64,000 nucleotides of DNA from Eudoraea adriatica DSM 19308. GTDB lineage: Bacteria > Bacteroidota > Bacteroidia > Flavobacteriales > Flavobacteriaceae. The notes beneath the pieces are model-generated. The model worked only from the letters and a program-made list of their open reading frames with translations, did not search any database and was not told where the DNA came from. Positions 52,188 to 59,072 of the stretch are shown here, piece after piece (position 1 is the stretch's first letter; each line of letters opens with the position of its first letter). A program made the translations under genes and the position numbers. The stretch lies in contig NZ_KB907548.1 in assembly GCF_000382125.1 (NCBI RefSeq), forward strand, positions 310,001-374,000, in the 5' to 3' direction.

Positions 52188-53654
52188 TTAATTTTGAACT
52201 TTAATAAAATATTCTTGTAAAATAGTTTTCCCATTAGCAGACATTAACCTGGTAATTATTTCGTCTGCAGGTATAACATTCACGGCGTTGACCAGGTTGT
52301 GCGCTAACATATAATTGTAGGCATGGCGTTCAAGGAAATCTGCCAAAAAAGGTAATTCTTCGGCGGTCCAGAATCCGTTTAGTGAATCTATTATACCGTC
52401 AAAATCTGATCCTATTGCCATACAGCCCCAGGCAAAAAGGCCTTCAGCATCCAGTACTTCGGCAATATGCTGTATCTGATTCCACAATAATTCTGAGCGA
52501 TAGTGCATTATTTTGTTTCGCTTTAATGATTTTTTTGTCTTCTTTAGTGTCTTTTTATTGACAATTCTACGCTCATCAAGCTGTAGTCCTATTATACCCT
52601 TGCTTTTGGCTATACGTATAATTTCTTCATCAAAAAGATTAATAGCAACAGGATTTAGCTTGCTGGCAGTTTTGGGGTTTGCCGGAAGCGGATCGTCGAA
52701 AGATTTAAGACCATTACAAGCCGCATGGCTTGCTATTACCGGAAGATTCTTAAAATTCGGGTTTCCTGAATCAAGTATTTGATAGTATTCTTTTCTTGCC
52801 TGAACACTCATATGCTTAATGTCTGGTATGATTCTTTTATTATCGGTATCATCAACGAGTCTCTCCAATACTTTTCTTCCTAAAGGGGTAAATCCCTGGT
52901 TAAGTCCTTCAGTTTGATCTGCAAATTTCAATATTATTCCAGACAGGCTTTCAGAATGGCCACATAATTGATTCCAAAAGTGATGGGCAATTGTGATGAA
53001 AAAAGGGCGAAATCCCCAATTTTTTATTTTCTCAAGATTTGTCAGTACTTCAACCTCACTATAAGACTGCCTCAGGCCGGTGTTGAGTACATGTAATCCT
53101 TCAATACTCAAGATAACGCATATGGTGTGTACTTTTGATCCGGATTTATTTTCATTCTTTATTTTCTGAATTTCAGTAAAACTATTGACCAGTTTATAGC
53201 GAAACTTACCTTCCGGCAGCCGCACTATTTTACCATCCAATTGCCTGTAAAAATCGTACTGAGTTTCCAGATCCCTAAAATAATCGGTTATCCCTTGTAA
53301 ATAATCAACACGCTTACCCCCTACTCCTAATGCAAAATTTGAAGCAAGATCCAGTAATAATTCACTGTTCATTTTGTTTCTCACAAACCATTTTTCCAAT
53401 GGATAAAGCGATACGCATACAATGCCCACTCCGCCTTTAGCAAGGCTTGTAAAGTTTGCCTGGGAAAATTTGGTAAGTCCGGTGAAGTAGTTTAATAATT
53501 TATCGGTAATGGAAGGAGGATCATAGTGCCAAATACTTCGTTTGCTACTCCTATGGCCTATATGAATTCCCTTAGGCGTATAATTGAAGCTTTTTCCAAA
53601 CGGTTTTAAGGAAGGGTGACAGTGAAAATCAATATACTCATCATTAAAATGCAT
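52188..53654 (-). CDS. Peptidase family M19 (membrane/renal dipeptidase-like) protein
   Basis: A 488-residue metal-dependent dipeptidase-like TIM barrel. Family blocks are ILSIEGLHVL (bridging Glu), PVIASHAACNGLKSF (His) and AWGCMAIGSDFDGI at the C-terminal side. The first metal block reads YIDFHCHPS instead of the usual D-x-H-x-D, so one ligand is H-x-H in place of H-x-D. No signal peptide, unlike some relatives. It may cleave dipeptides or D-amino-acid-containing dipeptides in the cytosol. The gene stands alone. Confidence 0.82.
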   Translation of the reverse strand: MHFNDEYIDFHCHPSLKPFGKSFNYTPKGIHIGHRSSKRSIWHYDPPSITDKLLNYFTGLTKFSQANFTSLAKGGVGIVCVSLYPLEKWFVRNKMNSELLLDLASNFALGVGGKRVDYLQGITDYFRDLETQYDFYRQLDGKIVRLPEGKFRYKLVNSFTEIQKIKNENKSGSKVHTICVILSIEGLHVLNTGLRQSYSEVEVLTNLEKIKNWGFRPFFITIAHHFWNQLCGHSESLSGIILKFADQTEGLNQGFTPLGRKVLERLVDDTDNKRIIPDIKHMSVQARKEYYQILDSGNPNFKNLPVIASHAACNGLKSFDDPLPANPKTASKLNPVAINLFDEEIIRIAKSKGIIGLQLDERRIVNKKTLKKTKKSLKRNKIMHYRSELLWNQIQHIAEVLDAEGLFAWGCMAIGSDFDGIIDSLNGFWTAEELPFLADFLERHAYNYMLAHNLVNAVNVIPADEIITRLMSANGKTILQEYFIKVQN

Positions 53655-53815
53655 TGTTGCCAGGAACTAAATCTCGTAAATTAAATTACAGAAAATTATT
53701 ACATTTCGCTGAATTGCAAAATAGTAATGTATCAGTAAGCAGATATTATGTATGATTTGCGTTTACAATAAGAGCTCAAATCCTATGATATTGATTTTCA
53801 ATTTAAATTATAGAT

Positions 53816-53857
53816 AAAAAAGCCATATCGCCTGAAATTTAACGACATGGCTTTTTT
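53816..53857 (-). terminator. Terminator of the EF-G-like gene
   Basis: Arms AAAAAAGCCAT (53816-53826) and ATGGCTTTTTT (53847-53857) lie 18 bp past the stop. A T-tract is present on both strands, so it could work in both directions. Confidence 0.8.
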
Positions 53858-53874
53858 TAAACCTAAAGACCTGC

Positions 53875-55977
53875 TTAATTTTTAACCAGGTTGGCCTGAA
53901 TATTATTCGGAACCGCCTTGAAAGAGGAAAAAGCTGAATTAAATGTTGCTTTCCCCTGAGTTAGAGACCTTAAATTGGTTGAATAACCGTAAAGCTCGGA
54001 CTGAGGTACTGCACACTTCAGAATCTGATAGTGATCTATGCTGTCAATTCCCTGAATGATAGACCTTCTTGATTGTAAATCCGTCATAACATTACCAACC
54101 ATTTCTTCGGGTACTTTAACGGTTAATTCCTGTATGGGTTCCAAAAGTTTAGGTTTGGCATTTAGAAAAGCTTCCTTAAAAGCATGCGCCCCTGCTATTT
54201 TGAAAGCGATATCGTTAGAGTCTACAGAATGCATTTTGCCGTCATAAACCATTACACGAACATCGCGTATATAAGAGCCTGTAAGCGGTCCTGATTCCAT
54301 TACCTCTAAAATACCTTTTTTAATGGATGGCAGATAACGTATATCTATGACGCCTCCTACTATACAATTATAGAATACCAACTTACCCCCCCAGGGAAGA
54401 TCAACTTCTTCCTTGCCTCTGATATTAAACCCTTCCGGTTCAGGCATCCCTTCATACCAGGGTTCTATTTTAAGGTGTACCTGTGCAAACTGACCCGCAC
54501 CTCCCGATTGCTTCTTATGCCTGTAATTAGCGTTCGATGCTCTTTGTATGGTTTCTCTATATGGAATTTTTGGAGCTTCAAATTGAGCTTCAACTCCATA
54601 GATATTGTCCAATGTCCATTTAATAGTTGCCAAATGCAATTCCCCCTGGCAACCTAAAATTAATTGCTTTAGTTCCTTTGAAAATTCAATCACAACTGTT
54701 GGATCCTGACTATGGATCTTCTTCAGAGCATCACTAAGTTTTTCCTCCTCATTCTTTTTCACTGCCGATACGGACTTACGCGTTCTTGGTTCCGGGTATT
54801 GTATAGGTTTAATAGTAATTGACTCCCCTGGCATATGCAGGGTATCATTGGTCTCTGTACTTTTGAGTTTTAATGTCGCTCCAATATCACCTACTTCCAA
54901 TTTTGGAACTGATTCTCGTTTTTTACCATCCATAATATAAAGATGATTTAGTATTTCCGTCTCACCAGTTCTGGAATTTACCAATTTATCATTTGCCTTA
55001 ACTTCCCCCGATTTTACTTTAAAGAAGGAGATTTGTCCCAAACTGGGTTGATAAACAGTTTTAAATACAAATAAAGCCGTTGGTGCTTCTTTTTTACGAA
55101 CCAGTACATCCCCCTCTACGGTTTGCTCCGGTTTTAAGTCGGCTGCAGCCGGTGCTACGTTATCTATGAAGCCCATTAGTCTGCCGCTACCCATATCATT
55201 TAGTGCAGAAACACAGAAAACCGGGAACAGTTCGTGATTTAGCATTCCTGCTTTAATACCTACGCGCATTTCATCTTCATTGAGGGTGCCTTTCTCAAAG
55301 AATAGCTCCAGTAATTCCTCGTCATTCTCCGCAGCTTTTTCAACAAGTTCATTGTGCAATTCATCAGCCCTCTCTTTTTGGTTTTCCGGAATTGGCAATT
55401 TTTCCGGTTTTCCCCCTTCAGGTGAAAATTTATAGCATTTCATTTTAAGAACATCAATAATGCATTGTGCGCCATCAATAATCAATGGATATTGAATAAT
55501 TACCGCATTGTTGCCTACGAGCTCCCTTACCCCTTTAAACGAGTTCTCAAAATTTGCATTTGCATGGTCTATTTGATTAACAACAAAAAGTGTGGGCTTA
55601 GAATAGTTATTAACATAATTCCAGATTATTTCAGTTCCAATTTCCACACCGTGCTGGGCATTTAAAACTGTAACAATTGTATCTGCCACACGAATAGAAG
55701 ATATAATTTCTCCTACAAAATCATCCAAACCCGGGGTGTCTATTATGTTTATCTTGTAGTTACGCCATTCGGTATGAAGTGGTGTTGCATATACCGAAGT
55801 GCCCCGCTCATGTTCAATTTCATGATAATCTGAAACCGTATTTTGTGTTTCAACCGTTCCTCTCCTGTTAATAAGACCGGCTTCGAAGAGCATGGTTTCG
55901 GCAAGCGTAGTTTTACCACTATTATGCGCTCCTACGAATACCACATTTTTAATGTGTTTGTCATCATATATTTTCAT
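53875..55977 (-). CDS. EF-G-like translational GTPase (EF-G2 type)
   Basis: A 700-residue GTPase with the five-domain layout of elongation factor G. G1 is GAHNSGKT (16-23) in place of the usual AHIDAGKT; G3 is DTPG (80-83), and G4 is NQID (134-137). Domain II (TALFVFKTVYQPSLGQISFF), domain IV (KKQSGGAGQFAQVHLKIEP) and domain V (MVGNVMTDLQSRRSIIQGID) are present. HERGTSVYA replaces the RGITI of normal EF-G. It is therefore the EF-G2/FusA2-like paralogue rather than the main translocase, and its role (translocation, recycling or ribosome rescue) is open. It is monocistronic. Confidence 0.88.
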   Translation of the reverse strand: MKIYDDKHIKNVVFVGAHNSGKTTLAETMLFEAGLINRRGTVETQNTVSDYHEIEHERGTSVYATPLHTEWRNYKINIIDTPGLDDFVGEIISSIRVADTIVTVLNAQHGVEIGTEIIWNYVNNYSKPTLFVVNQIDHANANFENSFKGVRELVGNNAVIIQYPLIIDGAQCIIDVLKMKCYKFSPEGGKPEKLPIPENQKERADELHNELVEKAAENDEELLELFFEKGTLNEDEMRVGIKAGMLNHELFPVFCVSALNDMGSGRLMGFIDNVAPAAADLKPEQTVEGDVLVRKKEAPTALFVFKTVYQPSLGQISFFKVKSGEVKANDKLVNSRTGETEILNHLYIMDGKKRESVPKLEVGDIGATLKLKSTETNDTLHMPGESITIKPIQYPEPRTRKSVSAVKKNEEEKLSDALKKIHSQDPTVVIEFSKELKQLILGCQGELHLATIKWTLDNIYGVEAQFEAPKIPYRETIQRASNANYRHKKQSGGAGQFAQVHLKIEPWYEGMPEPEGFNIRGKEEVDLPWGGKLVFYNCIVGGVIDIRYLPSIKKGILEVMESGPLTGSYIRDVRVMVYDGKMHSVDSNDIAFKIAGAHAFKEAFLNAKPKLLEPIQELTVKVPEEMVGNVMTDLQSRRSIIQGIDSIDHYQILKCAVPQSELYGYSTNLRSLTQGKATFNSAFSSFKAVPNNIQANLVKN

Positions 55978-56254
55978 ATGTCCTTGTTTTTGGGAATAAA
56001 ATCATAAATCTAATATGGATATAAAATATAGCATATGACTTTTGTTAGGTTTTAGTTTGACGAGTTACTACAAGATAAGTTTTAATTGCTTTTTATCCTT
56101 AACTTTTTCATCTTTTTTATAGGTCTGTTCCCAAATTCAAATTTTAACCGAATTAATTATTAAAAAAAGATTATATACTAAAATGCTCTATAACAAGTAA
56201 ATAAGTATGTTTTTATTTTATGCTACCCCTATCAATTGTTAAAAATTGTATAAA

Positions 56255-56281
56255 ACGGTACTATTTTATACATAGTACTGT
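56255..56281. promoter_or_regulatory. Inverted repeat overlapping the -35 of the small-protein promoter
   Basis: Arms ACGGTACTA (56255-56263) and TAGTACTGT (56273-56281) have one mismatch and a nine-base spacer. The right arm runs into GTAAC of the promoter, so a bound regulator could block or help the polymerase. No binding protein can be named. Confidence 0.45.
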
Positions 56282-56309
56282 AACAAAAATTATTTCTTGT
56301 CGTCTATTA
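56280..56309 (+). promoter_or_regulatory. ECF-sigma-type promoter of the small-protein array
   Basis: GTAAC (56280-56284), 16 bases, CGTCTATTA (56301-56309). This agrees with the head-GIN promoter at 33193-33222 in 26 of 30 positions with the same spacing. The first small ORF starts 68 bp after the -10 block. Confidence 0.65.
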
Positions 56310-56376
56310 GTTGTAGATCATTAAGATTTACAATTAAAAAGGAAAAAAACACTATCAACTTTAAAAAATATAAACG

Positions 56377-56490
56377 ATGAGAAATTTTAGCAATCAAACA
56401 CCAACAGAATCAAGAAGGTATTCATTCTTTTCTAATTTTAAGAACAGCAAGAGAGTACGCTGGTCAGAAGCAAGAAACTATACCAATTAA
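56377..56490 (+). CDS. 37-residue basic small protein, array copy 1
   Basis: An ATG at 56377 opens a 37-codon frame ending in TAA. The product begins MRNFSNQTPTESRR, has the core FFSNFKNSKRVRW and ends SEARNYTN. Net charge is about +6; there is no signal peptide, membrane segment or cysteine. Together with the next two copies it defines a family with invariant R2, PT at 9-10, SRR at 12-14, FSN at 18-20, K22, SKRVRW at 24-29, E31, R33 and Y35. The family is unknown to me. It is the first gene behind the ECF-like promoter. Arg-rich basic character allows nucleic-acid, ribosome or membrane-surface binding; none is shown. Confidence 0.75.
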   Translation: MRNFSNQTPTESRRYSFFSNFKNSKRVRWSEARNYTN

Positions 56491-56513
56491 TATTAATTTA
56501 AAAGCGAACAATC

Positions 56514-56627
56514 ATGAGGCATTTTATCAAGCAGACACCAACAGAATCCAGAAGGCACACGTTCTTTTCTAATTTTAAAAACAGCAAAAGGGTACGCTGG
56601 GCTGAAGTAAGACACTATACTATCTAA
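56514..56627 (+). CDS. 37-residue basic small protein, array copy 2
   Basis: The same length as copy 1 and 23 bp behind it. The product begins MRHFIKQTPTESRR, core FFSNFKNSKRVRW, end AEVRHYTI, net charge about +7. Against copy 1 it has at least seven synonymous codon changes (for example AGA/AGG at R2 and R26, AAG/AAA at K22 and K25, TCA/TCC at S12), with replacements gathered at variable positions 3-6, 15-16 and 30-37. This is the pattern of purifying selection on protein. A-rich spacer before the ATG, as for the other copies. Confidence 0.75.
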   Translation: MRHFIKQTPTESRRHTFFSNFKNSKRVRWAEVRHYTI

Positions 56628-56675
56628 TAGCTGGATAGTAAAATAAAAAGTAAGAAAACATTAAAAATAAAAGAA

Positions 56676-56789
56676 ATGAGACATTTACTACAACATTCAC
56701 CAACAGATTCAAGAAGGTTTTCATACTTCTCCAATCTTAAGGATAGCAAACGAGTTCGCTGGACAGAAAGCAGAAATTATGTACGGTAG
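56676..56789 (+). CDS. 37-residue basic small protein, array copy 3
   Basis: Again 37 codons, 48 bp behind copy 2. The product begins MRHLLQHSPTDSRR, core YFSNLKDSKRVRW, end TESRNYVR, net charge about +6. It is the most diverged copy, with conservative changes only in the core (F to Y, F to L, N to D, E to D) and different codons for conserved residues (CGA for R26, GTT for V27, TTC for F18). It ends the array; two hairpins follow, the second with a T-tract. Confidence 0.75.
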   Translation: MRHLLQHSPTDSRRFSYFSNLKDSKRVRWTESRNYVR

Positions 56790-56803
56790 CGAAAAGAAAG
56801 GAT

Positions 56804-56868
56804 CCGGCCCGATTAAGCCGGCGGAGATTTAACGAAGGAGGTAATAGTAATTAACCTCCTTTTTTTAT
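56804..56868 (+). terminator. Terminator of the small-protein array
   Basis: A GC-rich hairpin CCGGC/GCCGG (56804-56808 and 56817-56821) is followed by AAGGAGGT (56835-56842), an 11-base loop, ACCTCCTT (56854-56861) and a run of Ts on the plus strand. The direction of the T-tract shows that the plus-strand array is transcribed as a unit. Confidence 0.8.
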
Positions 56869-56880
56869 GTTCATTTACTA

Positions 56881-57585
56881 TCAATTATCCTTTCTGGTGA
56901 GAGGAACAAATCTCACAGCCATAACCGCCTTGGTTTTAATTTTCCCCGATTTATTCGTTATCAGCAGTAATTCCCTCACTCCATTGTGTGGTCCGACAGG
57001 AATAATCATACTCCCTCCTTCCTTTAGTTGTTTCAAAAGTGGCTCAGGAATTTCCTCTGCTCCCGCGGTAACTATTATTGCATCGAAAGGTCCTTTCTCG
57101 GGCCAACCAAGATATCCATCACCGGATTTTACATGAATATTGTCATACCCTAATGCAGAAAGTCTGTTTTTAGCGGTTATAGCCAATACCTCAACAATTT
57201 CAATGGTGTATACAGAATCTACTATTTGTCCCAATATGGCTGCCTGGTAGCCAGATCCGGTACCGACTTCCAAAACACGGTGGTGCTTTTTTAATTTCAG
57301 AATCTGGGTCATGTAAGCTACGATATAAGGCTGGGAAATGGTCTGCCCCATTCCTATAGACAATGGATTGTCTGTATATGCATACGGTTGCATTTTGGCA
57401 GGTACAAACTCATGTCTGGGAACATTTCGCATTGCGTTTAAAGTAGCCGGATCGTTTATGTCTCTTGCCAACAGCTGTTCCTTTATCATGTTTTCCCGTA
57501 ATTGCTTAAAGTTTATTTGGCTATGACTAAATGTTGCAAACAGGTAAATTATACCCAGGACAAGTACTTTAAATATAAATCTCAT
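56881..57585 (-). CDS. pcm: Exported protein-L-isoaspartate O-methyltransferase
   Basis: A 234-residue PCMT with an N-terminal signal peptide (MRFIFKVLVLGIIYLFATFSHSQ; start 57585). The methyltransferase has VLEVGTGSGYQAAIL (motif I), MGQTISQPYIVAYM (substrate loop), AIIVTAGAEEIPEPLLKQL and GGSMIIPVGPH. PCMT methylates isoaspartyl residues to start repair of aged proteins, using S-adenosylmethionine. Signal-bearing versions occur in other Gram-negatives; how SAM would reach the periplasm is unclear. It lies in a same-strand group with DUF4251 (58-bp gap) and a second exported methyltransferase. Confidence 0.9.
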   Translation of the reverse strand: MRFIFKVLVLGIIYLFATFSHSQINFKQLRENMIKEQLLARDINDPATLNAMRNVPRHEFVPAKMQPYAYTDNPLSIGMGQTISQPYIVAYMTQILKLKKHHRVLEVGTGSGYQAAILGQIVDSVYTIEIVEVLAITAKNRLSALGYDNIHVKSGDGYLGWPEKGPFDAIIVTAGAEEIPEPLLKQLKEGGSMIIPVGPHNGVRELLLITNKSGKIKTKAVMAVRFVPLTRKDN

Positions 57586-57643
57586 TGTTTTCACTGATGT
57601 CAATTTAGAATAGTAAGAATTCCAGTACAGCTAAACAGATAAT

Positions 57644-58159
57644 TTAGTTAATATTTTCTTCTTTTATTGGCTTCAAATACCCAATATAATTTATTGAAGA
57701 CCGCGCACTGCTTATTACTTTTACAGTGGTCTGTCCGCCATAGCCTACAGTAAGAGTAATATCGTGGCGCTCTGAACCGCTGCGTACTCCTATTTTAATA
57801 ATGGACCGTCTTTTCTTATCAATATATTTTACACTGTATTTATCCGGAACCCCTTTGTAGGTGATACCGGAGTTGGTATTATAGCCCCCGGCCCCTCTTG
57901 CTGTGCCAAAAAATGGTAAATCTATATCAACTTCTCCATCTTTGACTATAAAACGATTTGGTATTGTTGCTAATGTTATTCCTGTAGAAATGTAGTTTGG
58001 ATCGAACAGATAATTACCGGAATCAATCAGTTCCTGCATAACATTATATGCTGTATTTTTTTGGTCTTCCTTTTTTTGATGCTTTTCATCCTTTTTTTGA
58101 GCGGTCAAAGTTGAAGTAACCAATATCAAAATTATTGTTTTGAGAAAAATGTTTTTCAC
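57644..58159 (-). CDS. DUF4251 exported protein
   Basis: A 171-residue exported protein with GTG start and signal MKNIFLKTIILILVTSTLTAQ, a charged KKDEKHQKKEDQK linker, and a DUF4251 domain: LIDSGNYLFDPNYIS, GEVDIDLPFFGTARGAGGYN, SGITYKGVPDKYSV, RHDITLTVGYGGQTTVKVIS and SINYIGYL. The family is Bacteroidota-specific and of unknown function. It lies between two exported methyltransferase genes on the same strand. Confidence 0.85.
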   Translation of the reverse strand: MKNIFLKTIILILVTSTLTAQKKDEKHQKKEDQKNTAYNVMQELIDSGNYLFDPNYISTGITLATIPNRFIVKDGEVDIDLPFFGTARGAGGYNTNSGITYKGVPDKYSVKYIDKKRRSIIKIGVRSGSERHDITLTVGYGGQTTVKVISSARSSINYIGYLKPIKEENIN

Positions 58160-58220
58160 AGCTAAAACTTTAAGTTAAAAAAATAAGTATTTCTATTTAC
58201 AAGATACAAAAAACTGATTT

Positions 58221-58874
58221 TCAAGGAAGAACTGCCAGTAACACCCATATCCTTTTATCCGGATCTTCTTCCCAAAACCCAAGGTCATTTTCCTTTTGAA
58301 TGCCGCTAAAACCGGCTTCCTTCAATTCATTTTGCACATATCCTGGTGAAATAGTATGCGCCAAAGTTTGCTCTTGCCTGGATTTTCCTGTCATTTCGCT
58401 TTTCAGTTTTTCCAGTACCAATATGCGGCCATCTGGTTTCAGGGCTTTTTTTACATTCAGGAGGATTTGTCTGTAGTCTTTCATTTCATGGTAGGCATCA
58501 ATAATAAAAGCTACATCTATGCTTTGTTCCGGTAATTTGGGATCGTTATAATCTCCCAAAATAGTATGGATATTTCTTATGCCTCTTTCTTTAGCAATAT
58601 CATTTAATCTATCCAATCGGTCTTCCCGTACATCTACAGAATATACTTGCCCGGTCTCACCAATATATTTTGCAAGCCTAATGCTCATATAGCCCTGATG
58701 GCAGCCTATGTCTGCAACAACATTTCCCTTCTCCACCCCGGCCATTTCAAAAATATCCATGACTTTCATCCATTCATCCCTGTCTTTCCATTCACTCTCT
58801 GAATATTGGCCATACAGACCCGGAATGAAGAACAGCATTAAAAGAAAACCTATCGCAATGGCTTTATTTCGCAT
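58221..58874 (-). CDS. Exported class I SAM-dependent methyltransferase
   Basis: A 217-residue protein with an apparent signal peptide (MRNKAIAIGFLLMLFFIPGLYGQ) before a Rossmann methyltransferase: VVADIGCHQGYMSIRLA (motif I), GQVYSVDVREDRLDRL (motif II acidic residue), VAFIIDAYHEMKDY and LKPDGRILVLEKL. The order is UbiE/COQ5-like. The export signal is unusual for a SAM enzyme. If the hydrophobic start were an anchor facing the cytosol the enzyme could still use cytosolic SAM, but GQ at the end looks like a cleavage site. It is first in a unit with DUF4251 and pcm. Confidence 0.8.
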   Translation of the reverse strand: MRNKAIAIGFLLMLFFIPGLYGQYSESEWKDRDEWMKVMDIFEMAGVEKGNVVADIGCHQGYMSIRLAKYIGETGQVYSVDVREDRLDRLNDIAKERGIRNIHTILGDYNDPKLPEQSIDVAFIIDAYHEMKDYRQILLNVKKALKPDGRILVLEKLKSEMTGKSRQEQTLAHTISPGYVQNELKEAGFSGIQKENDLGFWEEDPDKRIWVLLAVLP

Positions 58875-59072
58875 TTATGTAAGGTAGTATTTTCATTAGT
58901 ATAAGACTCCTAATATTCTCATAATTCTGCTGGTACAATTTTGTACTTTATGCAATTGGAGAGGAGTAAAACAATATAGTTAAAAATGCACACTATTCCG
59001 GGGACATTATTTCATTGTTCACCATGATTTTTTATAACTGAAATATATTTTCATGAGAAAACAGAAGGATCC

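Larger units (their letters stand above)
55978..56376. other. Regulatory region upstream of the small-protein array
   Basis: About 400 bp of AT-rich DNA between the EF-G-like start and the first 37-codon ORF. It holds an inverted repeat at 56255-56281 directly before an ECF-like promoter at 56280-56309, and an A-rich leader of about 60 nt. No other ORF is visible. Confidence 0.45.

Noticed and set aside
56377-56789. Reading the three-fold repeat as CRISPR-like or as structured RNA repeats
   Set aside because: Units are 114 bp in frame, differences gather at third codon positions, and there are no constant short repeats with unique spacers.
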